A stretch of DNA of 13,422 nucleotides from an uncultured Clostridia bacterium (GTDB lineage: Bacteria; Bacillota; Clostridia; Oscillospirales; Ruminococcaceae): contig CAMEYZ010000037.1 in NCBI GenBank assembly GCA_945947715.1, positions 1 to 13,422 of the forward strand, in the 5' to 3' direction. A program made the position numbers and the translations under genes. Below, piece after piece: positions 7,217-13,422 of this stretch (within the stretch, counting starts at the first letter, position 1; the number at the start of each line of letters is the position of its first letter). The notes beneath the pieces are model-generated. The model worked only from the letters and a program-made list of their open reading frames with translations, was not told the DNA's origin and ran no database searches.

Positions 7217-7931
7217 GATTGAATGGCTGACAAAGTCCTATAAGGACGTTACGGCAGTGGATAAGCTGTCGCTTAATGTCGAAAAGGGGGAGCTGTTTGC
7301 TTTGCTGGGAGTAAACGGCGCAGGAAAAACTACTACGATAAAGACACTGTGTTGTCTGTGTCCCGCTGATTCGGGAAAGGCTGAAATAGGCGGATTCGAC
7401 GTATTCGGACAGTCTGCCGAGGTCAAGAAGATAATCGGCGTGTCCCCTCAGGAAACAGCTGTGGCGAAAAACCTTTCGGTCTATGAAAACCTGGTGCTGA
7501 TGGGCGGAGTGCACGGCTTTTCCAAGGAGAAAAGCAGACAGACTGCCGAGGAGCTTATCGGTAAATTCAAGCTTGACAAGATACGCGATAAGCAGGCGAA
7601 AAAGCTTTCGGGCGGCTGGCAGCGCAGACTCAGCATTGCAATGGCACTGGTGTCCGACCCGCAGGTGCTTTTTCTGGACGAGCCTACCCTCGGACTGGAC
7701 GTTATCGCCCGCTCCGAGCTGTGGGATGTAATCAAGGCACTTAAGGGAAGGATAACCATAATACTTACCACTCACTATCTTGAAGAGGCGGAAAGCCTTT
7801 CAGATAGAGTGGGCGTGATGAAAAGTGGAAAGCTGCTGTTCTGCGGCACCTCGGAGGAGCTTATCAGCTCTACAGGCGCAGACAGCTTCGAGGACGCATT
7901 CATCAAGACCGTAAAGGAGGAGACAGTATGA
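7203..7931 (+). CDS. ABC transporter ATP-binding protein (ABC-2/DrrA type)
   Basis: This is the ATPase of a probable exporter. The 242-residue protein has Walker A GVNGAGKT (36-43), Q-loop Gln83, signature LSGGWQRR (135-142), Walker B VLFLDEP with Glu160, and H-loop His191. After the switch region comes a short tail typical of drug or antibiotic export ATPases. I prefer the GTG start at 7203 because GGAGGG (7189-7194) is eight bases upstream; the ATG at 7209 would be 14 bases away. The start lies inside the end of the regulator gene and the stop overlaps the permease ATG, so the three genes form a tight operon. The substrate is unknown; multidrug, lantibiotic and sodium exporters share this architecture. 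Confidence 0.92.
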   Translation: MDMIKIEWLTKSYKDVTAVDKLSLNVEKGELFALLGVNGAGKTTTIKTLCCLCPADSGKAEIGGFDVFGQSAEVKKIIGVSPQETAVAKNLSVYENLVLMGGVHGFSKEKSRQTAEELIGKFKLDKIRDKQAKKLSGGWQRRLSIAMALVSDPQVLFLDEPTLGLDVIARSELWDVIKALKGRITIILTTHYLEEAESLSDRVGVMKSGKLLFCGTSEELISSTGADSFEDAFIKTVKEETV

Positions 7932-8659
7932 AAATGACAGCCTTTTCGTCCCGCGTTACAAAGGAGATACTGCGTGACCCGCTGACCCTCATTTTTGGCA
8001 TAGGCTTTCCTGTGATACTTTTGCTGCTTCTTACGGCGATACAGTCCAATGCTCCGGTGGAGATATTCAAGCTTGAGACCCTTACTCCTGGAGTGGCAGT
8101 GTTCGGATTTTCCTTTCTGACGCTGTTTTCGGCGCAGCTTATCGCAGGAGACAGAGCATCTGCTATGCTTCAGAGATTATTTACCACGCCTCTTTCTGCG
8201 TTCGACTTCATTGCAGGCTATCTGCTGCCGCTGTTTCCCATGGCAGTGGCGCAGTGCATTATCTGTTTTGTTACGGCGATAATACTGGGACTGGAATTTA
8301 CGACAGATGTGCTGATGACGATGCTGATACTTCTCCCGTCGGCGCTGTTTTTCATCGGACTGGGACTGCTGTGCGGAACGGTGCTGAACGAAAAGGCAGT
8401 GGGAGGACTTTGCGGCGCGCTGCTGACAAATCTGACTGCCTTTACCTCAGGAGCATGGTTTGACCTTGCAATGGTGGGCGGAGGCTTCAAAAAGGTATGC
8501 GACCTGCTGCCCTTTTCCCACAGCGTAAACATCGGAAGAGCAGCTCTTGCGGGAAATTATTCGGATATTTTCCCAGACATGTTCTGGGTGATAGGTTATA
8601 TGCTTGCAGTGTTTATTGCGGCGATAATCCTCTTTACACGGAAGATGAAGTCCTGCTAA
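7928..8659 (+). CDS. ABC-2 type transporter permease
   Basis: The 243-residue membrane protein is the channel half of the exporter encoded with the upstream ATPase. After a short cytoplasmic N-terminus (TKEILRDPLT at 11-20), six hydrophobic segments can be drawn at about 20-38, 53-73, 97-121, 128-150, 157-177 and 218-237, the usual six-helix ABC-2 layout. The polar stretch between helices 2 and 3, with GDRASAMLQRL (74-84), matches the coupling region of this family. Its ATG overlaps the ATPase stop (ATGA), and AAGGAGG (7914-7920) precedes it. Only one permease gene is present, so a homodimer is likely (inference). A terminator follows at once. Nothing in the sequence identifies the substrate. 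Confidence 0.88.
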   Translation: MKMTAFSSRVTKEILRDPLTLIFGIGFPVILLLLLTAIQSNAPVEIFKLETLTPGVAVFGFSFLTLFSAQLIAGDRASAMLQRLFTTPLSAFDFIAGYLLPLFPMAVAQCIICFVTAIILGLEFTTDVLMTMLILLPSALFFIGLGLLCGTVLNEKAVGGLCGALLTNLTAFTSGAWFDLAMVGGGFKKVCDLLPFSHSVNIGRAALAGNYSDIFPDMFWVIGYMLAVFIAAIILFTRKMKSC

Positions 8660-8666
8660 AATAACG

Positions 8667-8713
8667 AAAAAACGGAGTATATCCCGCTCAGAGGATATAC
8701 TCCGTTTTGTTTT
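8667..8713. terminator. Bidirectional terminator between the ABC operon and fhs
   Basis: AAAACGGAGTATATCC (8669-8684) pairs perfectly with 8693-8708 across an 8-base loop. TTTTGTTTT follows on the + strand, and six A bases (8667-8672) give a T-run on the - strand. It separates the permease gene from the convergent fhs gene and probably stops transcription from both sides. Confidence 0.93.
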
Positions 8714-8730
8714 ATCTGAGATTATAACAC

Positions 8731-10407
8731 TTAGAACAGACCGCTGATATTGCCATTATTGTCGCAGTCAATCTTAAGAGCCGCAGGAGCCTTGGGAAGT
8801 CCGGGCATTATCATAACATCGCCTGTGAGAGCAACTACAAAGCCTGCGCCTGCGGAGAGCTTCACATCGCGAACTGTGATGCGGAAGTTTTCAGGCTTGC
8901 CAAGCTTTGTGGGGTCATCGGAAAGGCTGTACTGTGTCTTTGCCACACAGACAGGAGTCTGACCGTAGCCCAGCTTTTCGATCTCAGCGATAGCCTTGTT
9001 TGCCTGAGAGGAATAATCCACTCCGTCAGCGCGGTAGATTTCCTTTGCGATGATGTCCAGCTTTTCCTTGATGGAAAGCTTCTCGTCATAGAGCTGGTGG
9101 AAGGAAGCCGAGCCGTCCTGTGTGTCGATAACGCGGCATACTTTTTCAGCGAGATCGGTACCGCCTTCTCCGCCCTTTGCGAATATCTCGGTCAGGGAGA
9201 CTTCAACGTTCATTTCCTTGCAGAAATCCTCGATTATCTGAATTTCCGCGTCGGTATCGGTCATGAAGCGGTTGATAGCCACAACTGCGGGCAGACCGAA
9301 TTTTCTGATGTTTTCGATGTGAGTTTTCAGGTTTACGATGCCCTTTTTCAGAGCCTCTGTGTTTTCCTGTGCCAGGTCTGTTTTGGGAACTCCGCCGTTA
9401 TATTTCAGAGCTCTGATAGTTGCAACGATGACTGCACAGGAGGGCTTAAGTCCTGCAAAGCGGCACTTGATGTCACAGAATTTCTCTGCACCCAGGTCTG
9501 CGCCGAAGCCTGCCTCGGTGATGCAGTAGTCGCCCAGCTTAAGGGCAAGCTTTGTTGCACGGACAGAGTTGCAGCCGTGAGCGATATTTGCGAAGGGGCC
9601 GCCGTGCATGAATGCGGGAGTGTTTTCCAGAGTCTGGATAAGATTGGGCTTCAAAGCGTCCTTAAGGAGAGCAGTCATGGAGCCATCAGCGCCGAGGTCA
9701 CGGGCGAAAACGGGCTCGCCGCTGTAATTATATGCAACGAGGATATTTCCGAGACGTCTCTTGAGGTCTTCAAGGTCAGAAGCAAGGCAGAGTATTGCCA
9801 TAACCTCGCTGGCAACGGTTATTCTGAAGCTGTCCTGACGGGGAATACCGTTGACCTTTCCGCCCAGTCCCACAACGATATTTCTGAGAGCGCGGTCGTT
9901 CATGTCAAGGCAGCGGTCTATCATAATGCGGCGCTGGTCGATGCCAAGAGCATTTCCCTGCTGCATATGGTTGTCCAGAAGAGCGCAGAGCAGATTGTTT
10001 GCAGCAGTGATAGCGTGCATATCGCCTGTAAAGTGGAGATTAATGTCCTCCATGGGAACTACCTGCGCATATCCGCCGCCTGCAGCTCCGCCCTTGATGC
10101 CGAATACGGGACCAAGTGAGGGCTCTCTCAGTGCGAGAACAGCCTTCTTGCCTATCTTAGCCATAGCCTCTGCAAGACCGATAGAAACGGTAGTCTTGCC
10201 CTCGCCTGCGGGAGTTGGGTTGATAGCTGTCACAAGGATAAGCTTTCCGTCGGGGGCGTTCTTTGTTTTCTGAATGAGGTCCTCCGAGACCTTTGCCTTG
10301 TAGTGGCCATAGGGCTCGATATCATCCTCGGATATGCCGAGACCTGCTGCGATCTCGTTGATTTTCAGCATTTTTGCCTGCTGTGCGATTTCAATATCTG
10401 TTAGCAT
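8731..10407 (-). CDS. fhs: Formate-tetrahydrofolate ligase
   Basis: Fhs joins formate to tetrahydrofolate with ATP, giving 10-formyl-THF for purine and methyl-group supply in the cytoplasm. The 558-residue protein matches the family's usual size. It carries the P-loop segment TPAGEGKTT (65-73), REPSLGPVFGIKGGAAGGG (94-112), and QVVPMEDINLHFTGD (115-129), all hallmarks of the enzyme. On the - strand GGAGGA (complement of 10414-10419) stands six bases before the ATG. An extended -10 promoter lies about 57-62 bases upstream of the ATG. The gene appears to stand alone: it is convergent with the ABC operon across a shared terminator and divergent from the SEDS gene. No other folate-cycle gene (folD, fchA) is in the window. 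A 340-codon open frame on the opposite strand inside it is a shadow. Confidence 0.97.
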   Translation of the reverse strand: MLTDIEIAQQAKMLKINEIAAGLGISEDDIEPYGHYKAKVSEDLIQKTKNAPDGKLILVTAINPTPAGEGKTTVSIGLAEAMAKIGKKAVLALREPSLGPVFGIKGGAAGGGYAQVVPMEDINLHFTGDMHAITAANNLLCALLDNHMQQGNALGIDQRRIMIDRCLDMNDRALRNIVVGLGGKVNGIPRQDSFRITVASEVMAILCLASDLEDLKRRLGNILVAYNYSGEPVFARDLGADGSMTALLKDALKPNLIQTLENTPAFMHGGPFANIAHGCNSVRATKLALKLGDYCITEAGFGADLGAEKFCDIKCRFAGLKPSCAVIVATIRALKYNGGVPKTDLAQENTEALKKGIVNLKTHIENIRKFGLPAVVAINRFMTDTDAEIQIIEDFCKEMNVEVSLTEIFAKGGEGGTDLAEKVCRVIDTQDGSASFHQLYDEKLSIKEKLDIIAKEIYRADGVDYSSQANKAIAEIEKLGYGQTPVCVAKTQYSLSDDPTKLGKPENFRITVRDVKLSAGAGFVVALTGDVMIMPGLPKAPAALKIDCDNNGNISGLF

Positions 10408-10463
10408 AGTAGTTCCTCCATTACATATTCCGTTTTTGTCGGATATCGTGATAATATATATAC

Positions 10464-10472
10464 ATTATAACA
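10464..10472 (-). promoter_or_regulatory. Extended -10 promoter of fhs
   Basis: On the - strand TGTTATAAT contains a perfect TATAAT with TG one base before it. The -35 position (around 10487-10492) reads only TGGAGT, so the extended -10 probably compensates. The predicted start near 10457 gives a leader of about 50 bases. Confidence 0.6.
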
Positions 10473-10511
10473 CATAACAAAAAAAAACTCCAGTATTTCT
10501 ATAAAATAATA

Positions 10512-10540
10512 TTGAAAATTTTTGCTTAATAGTGTATAAT
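10512..10540 (+). promoter_or_regulatory. Promoter of the SEDS gene
   Basis: TTGAAA (10512-10517), a 17-base spacer and TATAAT (10535-10540) form a near-consensus sigma-A promoter. The start would be near 10547, downstream of the first in-frame GTG at 10532, which rules that codon out as the translation start. It stands back to back with the fhs promoter, about 20 bases from that promoter's -35 region. Confidence 0.85.
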
Positions 10541-10568
10541 ATTTTTGTACCAGTTTGCTATATATATC

Positions 10569-10574
10569 AGGAGG
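10569..10574 (+). promoter_or_regulatory. Ribosome binding site that fixes the SEDS gene start at TTG 10580
   Basis: AGGAGG at 10569-10574 is followed after five bases by TTG (10580-10582). No ATG or GTG lies at a suitable distance in frame, so a TTG start is the best reading. Confidence 0.8.
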
Positions 10575-10579
10575 AAATT

Positions 10580-11728
10580 TTGAACAAGGCAGTTGAGGTT
10601 ATTTACCAGTATTTTAAAAAGCTTGACAAGCCGCTTTTTATGGTTGTGACGGTTCTGGGAGCATTTGGGGTCATATCGCTATATTCGATAGTTGCCAATG
10701 ACGCTTCCACTATTCCGGTCACATCAAGGCTGTACATTACTCAGGCGGCAGCTCTCGTTCTCGGAGCAGTTAGCGCGCTGGTCATTTCGGCGATGGATTA
10801 CCACAAAATAGTGAAGCTGTGGTTTCTGTATGTTCCGCTGTGCGTGATACTTATCCTGCTGACCTTTACCGATATGGGAGTTCTGGTGGAATCCACGGGA
10901 GACAGAGCATGGCTCAAAATCGGCAATTTCGGAACGATACAGCCCTCGGAGCTGCTTAAAATAGCATTTATCTGCACCTTTTCGATGCACCTTGCAAAGG
11001 TTGGGGACAGGATAAATAATTTCGGAAATGTCTGTCTGCTGCTGCTGCATGGAGCTGCACCGATACTGCTGATACTTATTCAGGGAGACGACGGAACGGC
11101 ATTTGTATTCATATGCATCTTTCTGTTCATGCTGTTTGCAGCGGGGATATCCTGGAAATATATCCTGCCCGTGCTGGTATGTTCTCCGGTGCTTATCTAT
11201 GTGGTTTGGACCAAGTTTATGAAGCAGCATCAGAAAATGCGTTTCCTTGTGCTTTTCGACGAGGAGCTGGACCCGCTGGGCTACGGCTATCAGCAGCATT
11301 ACGGGAAGATCGCCTTAGGCTCGGGAAAGATATTCGGAAAGGGACTTATCTCCGACGATTTCATTGCCATACCCGAGGCCCAGAACGACTTTATCTTCGC
11401 ATATATAGGACAGGCCTTCGGATTTATCGGCTGTGCTGCGGTCATTGCGGCGCTGATGTTCGTTATCCTGAAAATCTTCGCCGATTCGCGTATTGCAAAG
11501 GACCCGCTGGGAAAAAACATATGCGTGGGAATGTTTTCGCTGATACTTGTCCACTGCATACTGAATATCGGAATGGTGCTGGGAGTAATGCCTGTTATCG
11601 GTGTTCCGCTGCCGTTTTTAAGTCAGGGAGGTTCGTCGCTCTTTGCCCTTAACGTGGGGATAGGCCTTGTGATGAGCACCTACTCTCACTCTGAAAAGAC
11701 CTACCGCGTTTTCTATGACGCCGAGTAA
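10580..11728 (+). CDS. SEDS-family peptidoglycan glycosyltransferase, RodA/FtsW-like
   Basis: SEDS proteins polymerise lipid II into glycan strands in the membrane, normally with a class B penicillin-binding protein. The 382-residue product from TTG 10580 is strongly hydrophobic with about ten membrane segments. Family marks are GDRAWLKIG...QPSELLK (108-127) with Glu124, and LDPLGYGYQ with Asp231; both acidic residues match the essential Glu and Asp of RodA. The IALGSGKIFGKG and NIGMVLGVMPVIGVPLPF segments also fit, and the KIA...GSG..GKG pattern is more RodA- than FtsW-like. Several family motifs are altered: GSGG to GSGK, HTDFIF to QNDFIF, PDLGT to GDDGT, and SYGGSS to SQGGSS. It could therefore be a specialised paralogue, for example for sporulation or a minor wall-synthesis role. 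No penicillin-binding protein gene adjoins it; a galactokinase-like gene follows 51 bases on without a terminator. Confidence 0.88.
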   Translation: MNKAVEVIYQYFKKLDKPLFMVVTVLGAFGVISLYSIVANDASTIPVTSRLYITQAAALVLGAVSALVISAMDYHKIVKLWFLYVPLCVILILLTFTDMGVLVESTGDRAWLKIGNFGTIQPSELLKIAFICTFSMHLAKVGDRINNFGNVCLLLLHGAAPILLILIQGDDGTAFVFICIFLFMLFAAGISWKYILPVLVCSPVLIYVVWTKFMKQHQKMRFLVLFDEELDPLGYGYQQHYGKIALGSGKIFGKGLISDDFIAIPEAQNDFIFAYIGQAFGFIGCAAVIAALMFVILKIFADSRIAKDPLGKNICVGMFSLILVHCILNIGMVLGVMPVIGVPLPFLSQGGSSLFALNVGIGLVMSTYSHSEKTYRVFYDAE

Positions 11729-11741
11729 AAATGTAAACTAC

Positions 11742-11757
11742 CCGCCGAAAACGGTGG
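11742..11757 (+). other. Short intercistronic hairpin
   Basis: CCGCCG (11742-11747) can pair with CGGTGG (11752-11757) across an AAAA loop, with one G-U pair. No T-run follows, so it is not a terminator, and the SEDS and kinase genes may be co-transcribed. Confidence 0.3.
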
Positions 11758-11779
11758 TGAAATAAAAAGGAGAGCTGTT

Positions 11780-13030
11780 ATGATAAAGATTGATTTTGAC
11801 GAAAAGCTTGAAATGCTTTACGGAAATGATGCCGTTCCCGCGCAGAAGGCACGCTATGAGAAGGCTTCTGCGGAATTTAAGAAGCTGTTCGGAGCACAGG
11901 AGGGTGTGAAGATATTCTCCGCTCCGGGACGCACCGAGGTGGGAGGAAATCATACCGACCACAACCGGGGCTGTGTACTTGCGGCTTCGGTAGATCTGGA
12001 TGCGATCGCGTTCGTTGTCCCCACAGAGGATAACGTCATTGAAATAAAGTCCGAGGGCTTTGAGATATCGCCCGTTGATATTTCCGATACGGCTGCAAGG
12101 GAAAGCGAGTTCGGCACATCTGAGGGACTTATCCGCGGAGTTGCCGCAGGCTTTGTGAACGAGGGCTATAAGGTATGCGGCTTCAAGGCGTACACCACCT
12201 CCAGCGTGCTTTCGGGCAGTGGACTTTCATCGTCGGCAGCCTTTGAGGTGCTGGTGGGAACTATCCTTTCGCATCTCTGCAACGACGGAAGCATATCCTC
12301 CATAAAGATTGCACAGATCGCCCAGTATGCGGAAAACGTGTACTTTGGCAAGCCCTGCGGACTTATGGACCAGATGGCTTCATCGGTGGGCGGATTTATC
12401 ACCATTGATTTCGCAGATACGAAGGACCCAAAGGTGGATAAGGTCAGCGTTGATTTTTCCAAGTACGGGTATTCGCTCTTTATAGTCGATACAAAGGGCA
12501 GCCATGCGGACCTTACTCCTGATTATGCGGCAATTCCTGCGGAGATGAAGTCCGTGGCAAAATATTTCGGAAAGAGCGAGCTTCGGGACATCACCAAGGA
12601 GCAGCTCTGGGAGAATATCGCAGAGGTCAGAAAGGCATGCGGCGACAGAGCAGTTTCAAGAGCGCTTCATTTCTTTGATGAAAGCGACAGGGCAGTGAAG
12701 GAATTTGAAGCTCTGAAAAATGACGATATCGCAGAGTTTTTCCGTCTTGTGAATGCCAGCGGGGATAGCTCGTATAAGTTTTTGCAGAATGTGTTCCCGT
12801 TAAAAAATCCCGAGCAGCAGGCGGTGGTCCTGGGACTTTATACCGCAGAGAGCGTGCTTGAAGGCGAGGGTGCGAGCCGAGTTCATGGCGGCGGCTTTGC
12901 GGGCACGATACAGGCGTTTGTGCCGAATGAGAAGTCCGCGGAATTTACCGAAAAAATGGAGCAGCTTTTCGGCAAGGGAAGTGTATATAAGCTGTACATA
13001 CGTCCCGTAGGCGGTTACAGGGTCAGTTGA
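11780..13030 (+). CDS. Galactokinase-family GHMP kinase
   Basis: The 416-residue protein has the GHMP kinase fold of galactokinase, which phosphorylates galactose at C1 with ATP as the first Leloir step. Visible marks are APGRTEVGGNHTDHN (48-62), the ATP loop LSGSGLSSSAAFEV (144-157), GLMDQMAS with the likely catalytic Asp197, and GGGFAGTIQAF (370-380). Arg51 matches the catalytic Arg. The sugar-binding signature differs: most galactokinases read GRVNLIGEHTDY, but here the Glu before His is Asn57 and VNLI is TEVG. That makes galactose likely but not certain; another sugar is possible, so no symbol is given. AGGAGAG (11768-11774) serves ATG 11780. It lies 51 bases after the SEDS gene and ends at a terminator. 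No galT or galE is in the window. Confidence 0.85.
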   Translation: MIKIDFDEKLEMLYGNDAVPAQKARYEKASAEFKKLFGAQEGVKIFSAPGRTEVGGNHTDHNRGCVLAASVDLDAIAFVVPTEDNVIEIKSEGFEISPVDISDTAARESEFGTSEGLIRGVAAGFVNEGYKVCGFKAYTTSSVLSGSGLSSSAAFEVLVGTILSHLCNDGSISSIKIAQIAQYAENVYFGKPCGLMDQMASSVGGFITIDFADTKDPKVDKVSVDFSKYGYSLFIVDTKGSHADLTPDYAAIPAEMKSVAKYFGKSELRDITKEQLWENIAEVRKACGDRAVSRALHFFDESDRAVKEFEALKNDDIAEFFRLVNASGDSSYKFLQNVFPLKNPEQQAVVLGLYTAESVLEGEGASRVHGGGFAGTIQAFVPNEKSAEFTEKMEQLFGKGSVYKLYIRPVGGYRVS

Positions 13031-13053
13031 GAAGTAAGTAATAGAATAGCATC

Positions 13054-13095
13054 AAAAAAGGCTGGCGAATAAACGTCAGCCTTGATTATTTTTTT
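13054..13095. terminator. Bidirectional terminator shared by the galactokinase-like gene and the methyltransferase gene
   Basis: AAGGCTGGCG (13058-13067) pairs with CGTCAGCCTT (13074-13083), one G-U wobble, across AATAAA. The six A bases at 13054-13059 give a direct T-run for - strand transcripts; on the + strand the T-run (13089-13095) starts a few bases further on. The stop codon of the - strand gene (13076-13078) lies inside the stem. Confidence 0.85.
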
Positions 13096-13420
13096 CCAGC
13101 TCCAGCAGGAACCGCTTGACCGATATCCCATAGGCAAAGCCTCCAATACCACCGTCCTTTGAGATGATGCGATGGCAGGGGATAATTATCATTATCGGAT
13201 TTTTATTCACAGCCTGTCCCACAGCGCGTGAAGCGTTGATGTTTCCTATCCCTGCGGCGATGTCCTGATAGCAGGCTGTCATGCCATAGGGGACTTTTTT
13301 CAGCTCGTTCCACACTCCCAGCTGAAATGCAGTTCCTTTCGGAGCGAGGGGCAGCTCAAACGCTTTTAGTCTGCCTGAAAAATACTCGTCAAGCTGTCTG
13401 CAGGCTTCGGTGAGGACCTC
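13076..13420 (-). CDS. Methylated-DNA-[protein]-cysteine S-methyltransferase (5' end outside window)
   Basis: This suicidal repair protein takes the methyl group from O6-methylguanine in DNA onto its own cysteine. The open frame runs on the - strand from the right edge to TGA at 13078-13076, giving about 114 residues; the N-terminus is missing. It contains a linker of the LDEYFSGRLKAFELPL type, the helix-turn-helix GTAFQLGVWNELKKVPYG, QDIAAGIGNINASRAVGQA, the active site IIPCHRII with its Cys, and GFAYGISVKRFLLELE. A GTG at 13315 lies within the conserved region and is not the start. It may be ogt or a similar single-domain protein; without the N-terminus an Ada fusion cannot be excluded, so no symbol is given. 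It is convergent with the galactokinase-like gene across a shared terminator. Confidence 0.93.
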   Translation of the reverse strand, partial: EVLTEACRQLDEYFSGRLKAFELPLAPKGTAFQLGVWNELKKVPYGMTACYQDIAAGIGNINASRAVGQAVNKNPIMIIIPCHRIISKDGGIGGFAYGISVKRFLLELEKNNQG

Positions 13421-13422
13421 GG

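Noticed and set aside
9097..10119. 340-codon open frame on the + strand inside fhs
   Set aside because: It lies fully opposite a clear Fhs gene, has no family resemblance that I can see, and long antisense frames arise from codon bias.
10408..10463. Riboswitch in the fhs leader (for example a THF riboswitch)
   Set aside because: The leader is only about 50 bases and holds at most a weak bulged stem; nothing resembles the known folate riboswitch.

Overview
The window looks like chromosome from a Gram-positive anaerobe of the Ruminococcus/Oscillospiraceae type. The reasons are family-level only: a clostridial-style glgB-glgC-glgD-glgA cluster with the paired GlgC/GlgD pyrophosphorylase subunits, strong AGGAGG ribosome binding sites, vegetative TTGAAA-17-TATAAT promoters, a single-protein formate-tetrahydrofolate ligase, and a SpoIIE-like phosphatase at the left edge. 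There are no tRNA or rRNA genes, insertion sequences, CRISPR arrays or integrase genes, and nothing marks the window as recently acquired. It reads as ordinary core genome with a few unusual details.

Layout. 1-308: 3' end of a PP2C/SpoIIE-type phosphatase. 309-626: AT-rich spacer with the likely promoter(s) of the glycogen operon. 627-6635: glgB, glgC, glgD and glgA on the + strand, closed by a strong intrinsic terminator (6656-6692). 6706-8659: a self-contained + strand operon with a palindromic candidate operator, a near-consensus promoter, a regulator fusing an XRE helix-turn-helix to an AbrB/SpoVT domain, an ABC ATPase and an ABC-2 permease, all with overlapping reading frames. A 16-bp perfect hairpin (8667-8713) terminates this operon and the convergent fhs gene (8731-10407, - strand). 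10408-10579: divergent promoters for fhs and for a SEDS (RodA/FtsW-like) membrane glycosyltransferase gene that starts at a TTG codon. This is followed by a divergent galactokinase-family gene (11780-13030), then a bidirectional terminator whose stem contains the stop codon of the last gene, a methylated-DNA-cysteine methyltransferase on the - strand, cut by the right edge.

How the genes work together. GlgC, probably with the non-catalytic partner GlgD, makes ADP-glucose. GlgA extends alpha-1,4 chains and GlgB adds alpha-1,6 branches, so 627-6635 is a complete glycogen-building module. No glycogen phosphorylase or debranching gene lies in the window. The XRE-AbrB/ABC operon looks like a self-regulated exporter of unknown substrate. 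fhs supplies 10-formyl-THF for one-carbon metabolism.

The most notable observations are: a 71-residue Lys/Ala/Pro-rich, histone-H1-like tail on GlgB; replacement of the usual lysine of the GlgA K-X-G-G-L motif by alanine; two tandem hairpins in the glgB-glgC gap; the XRE-AbrB fusion with its palindrome; a SEDS protein departing from several conserved family motifs; and a galactokinase with an altered sugar-binding motif. I do not see convincing evidence of a wholly new system.
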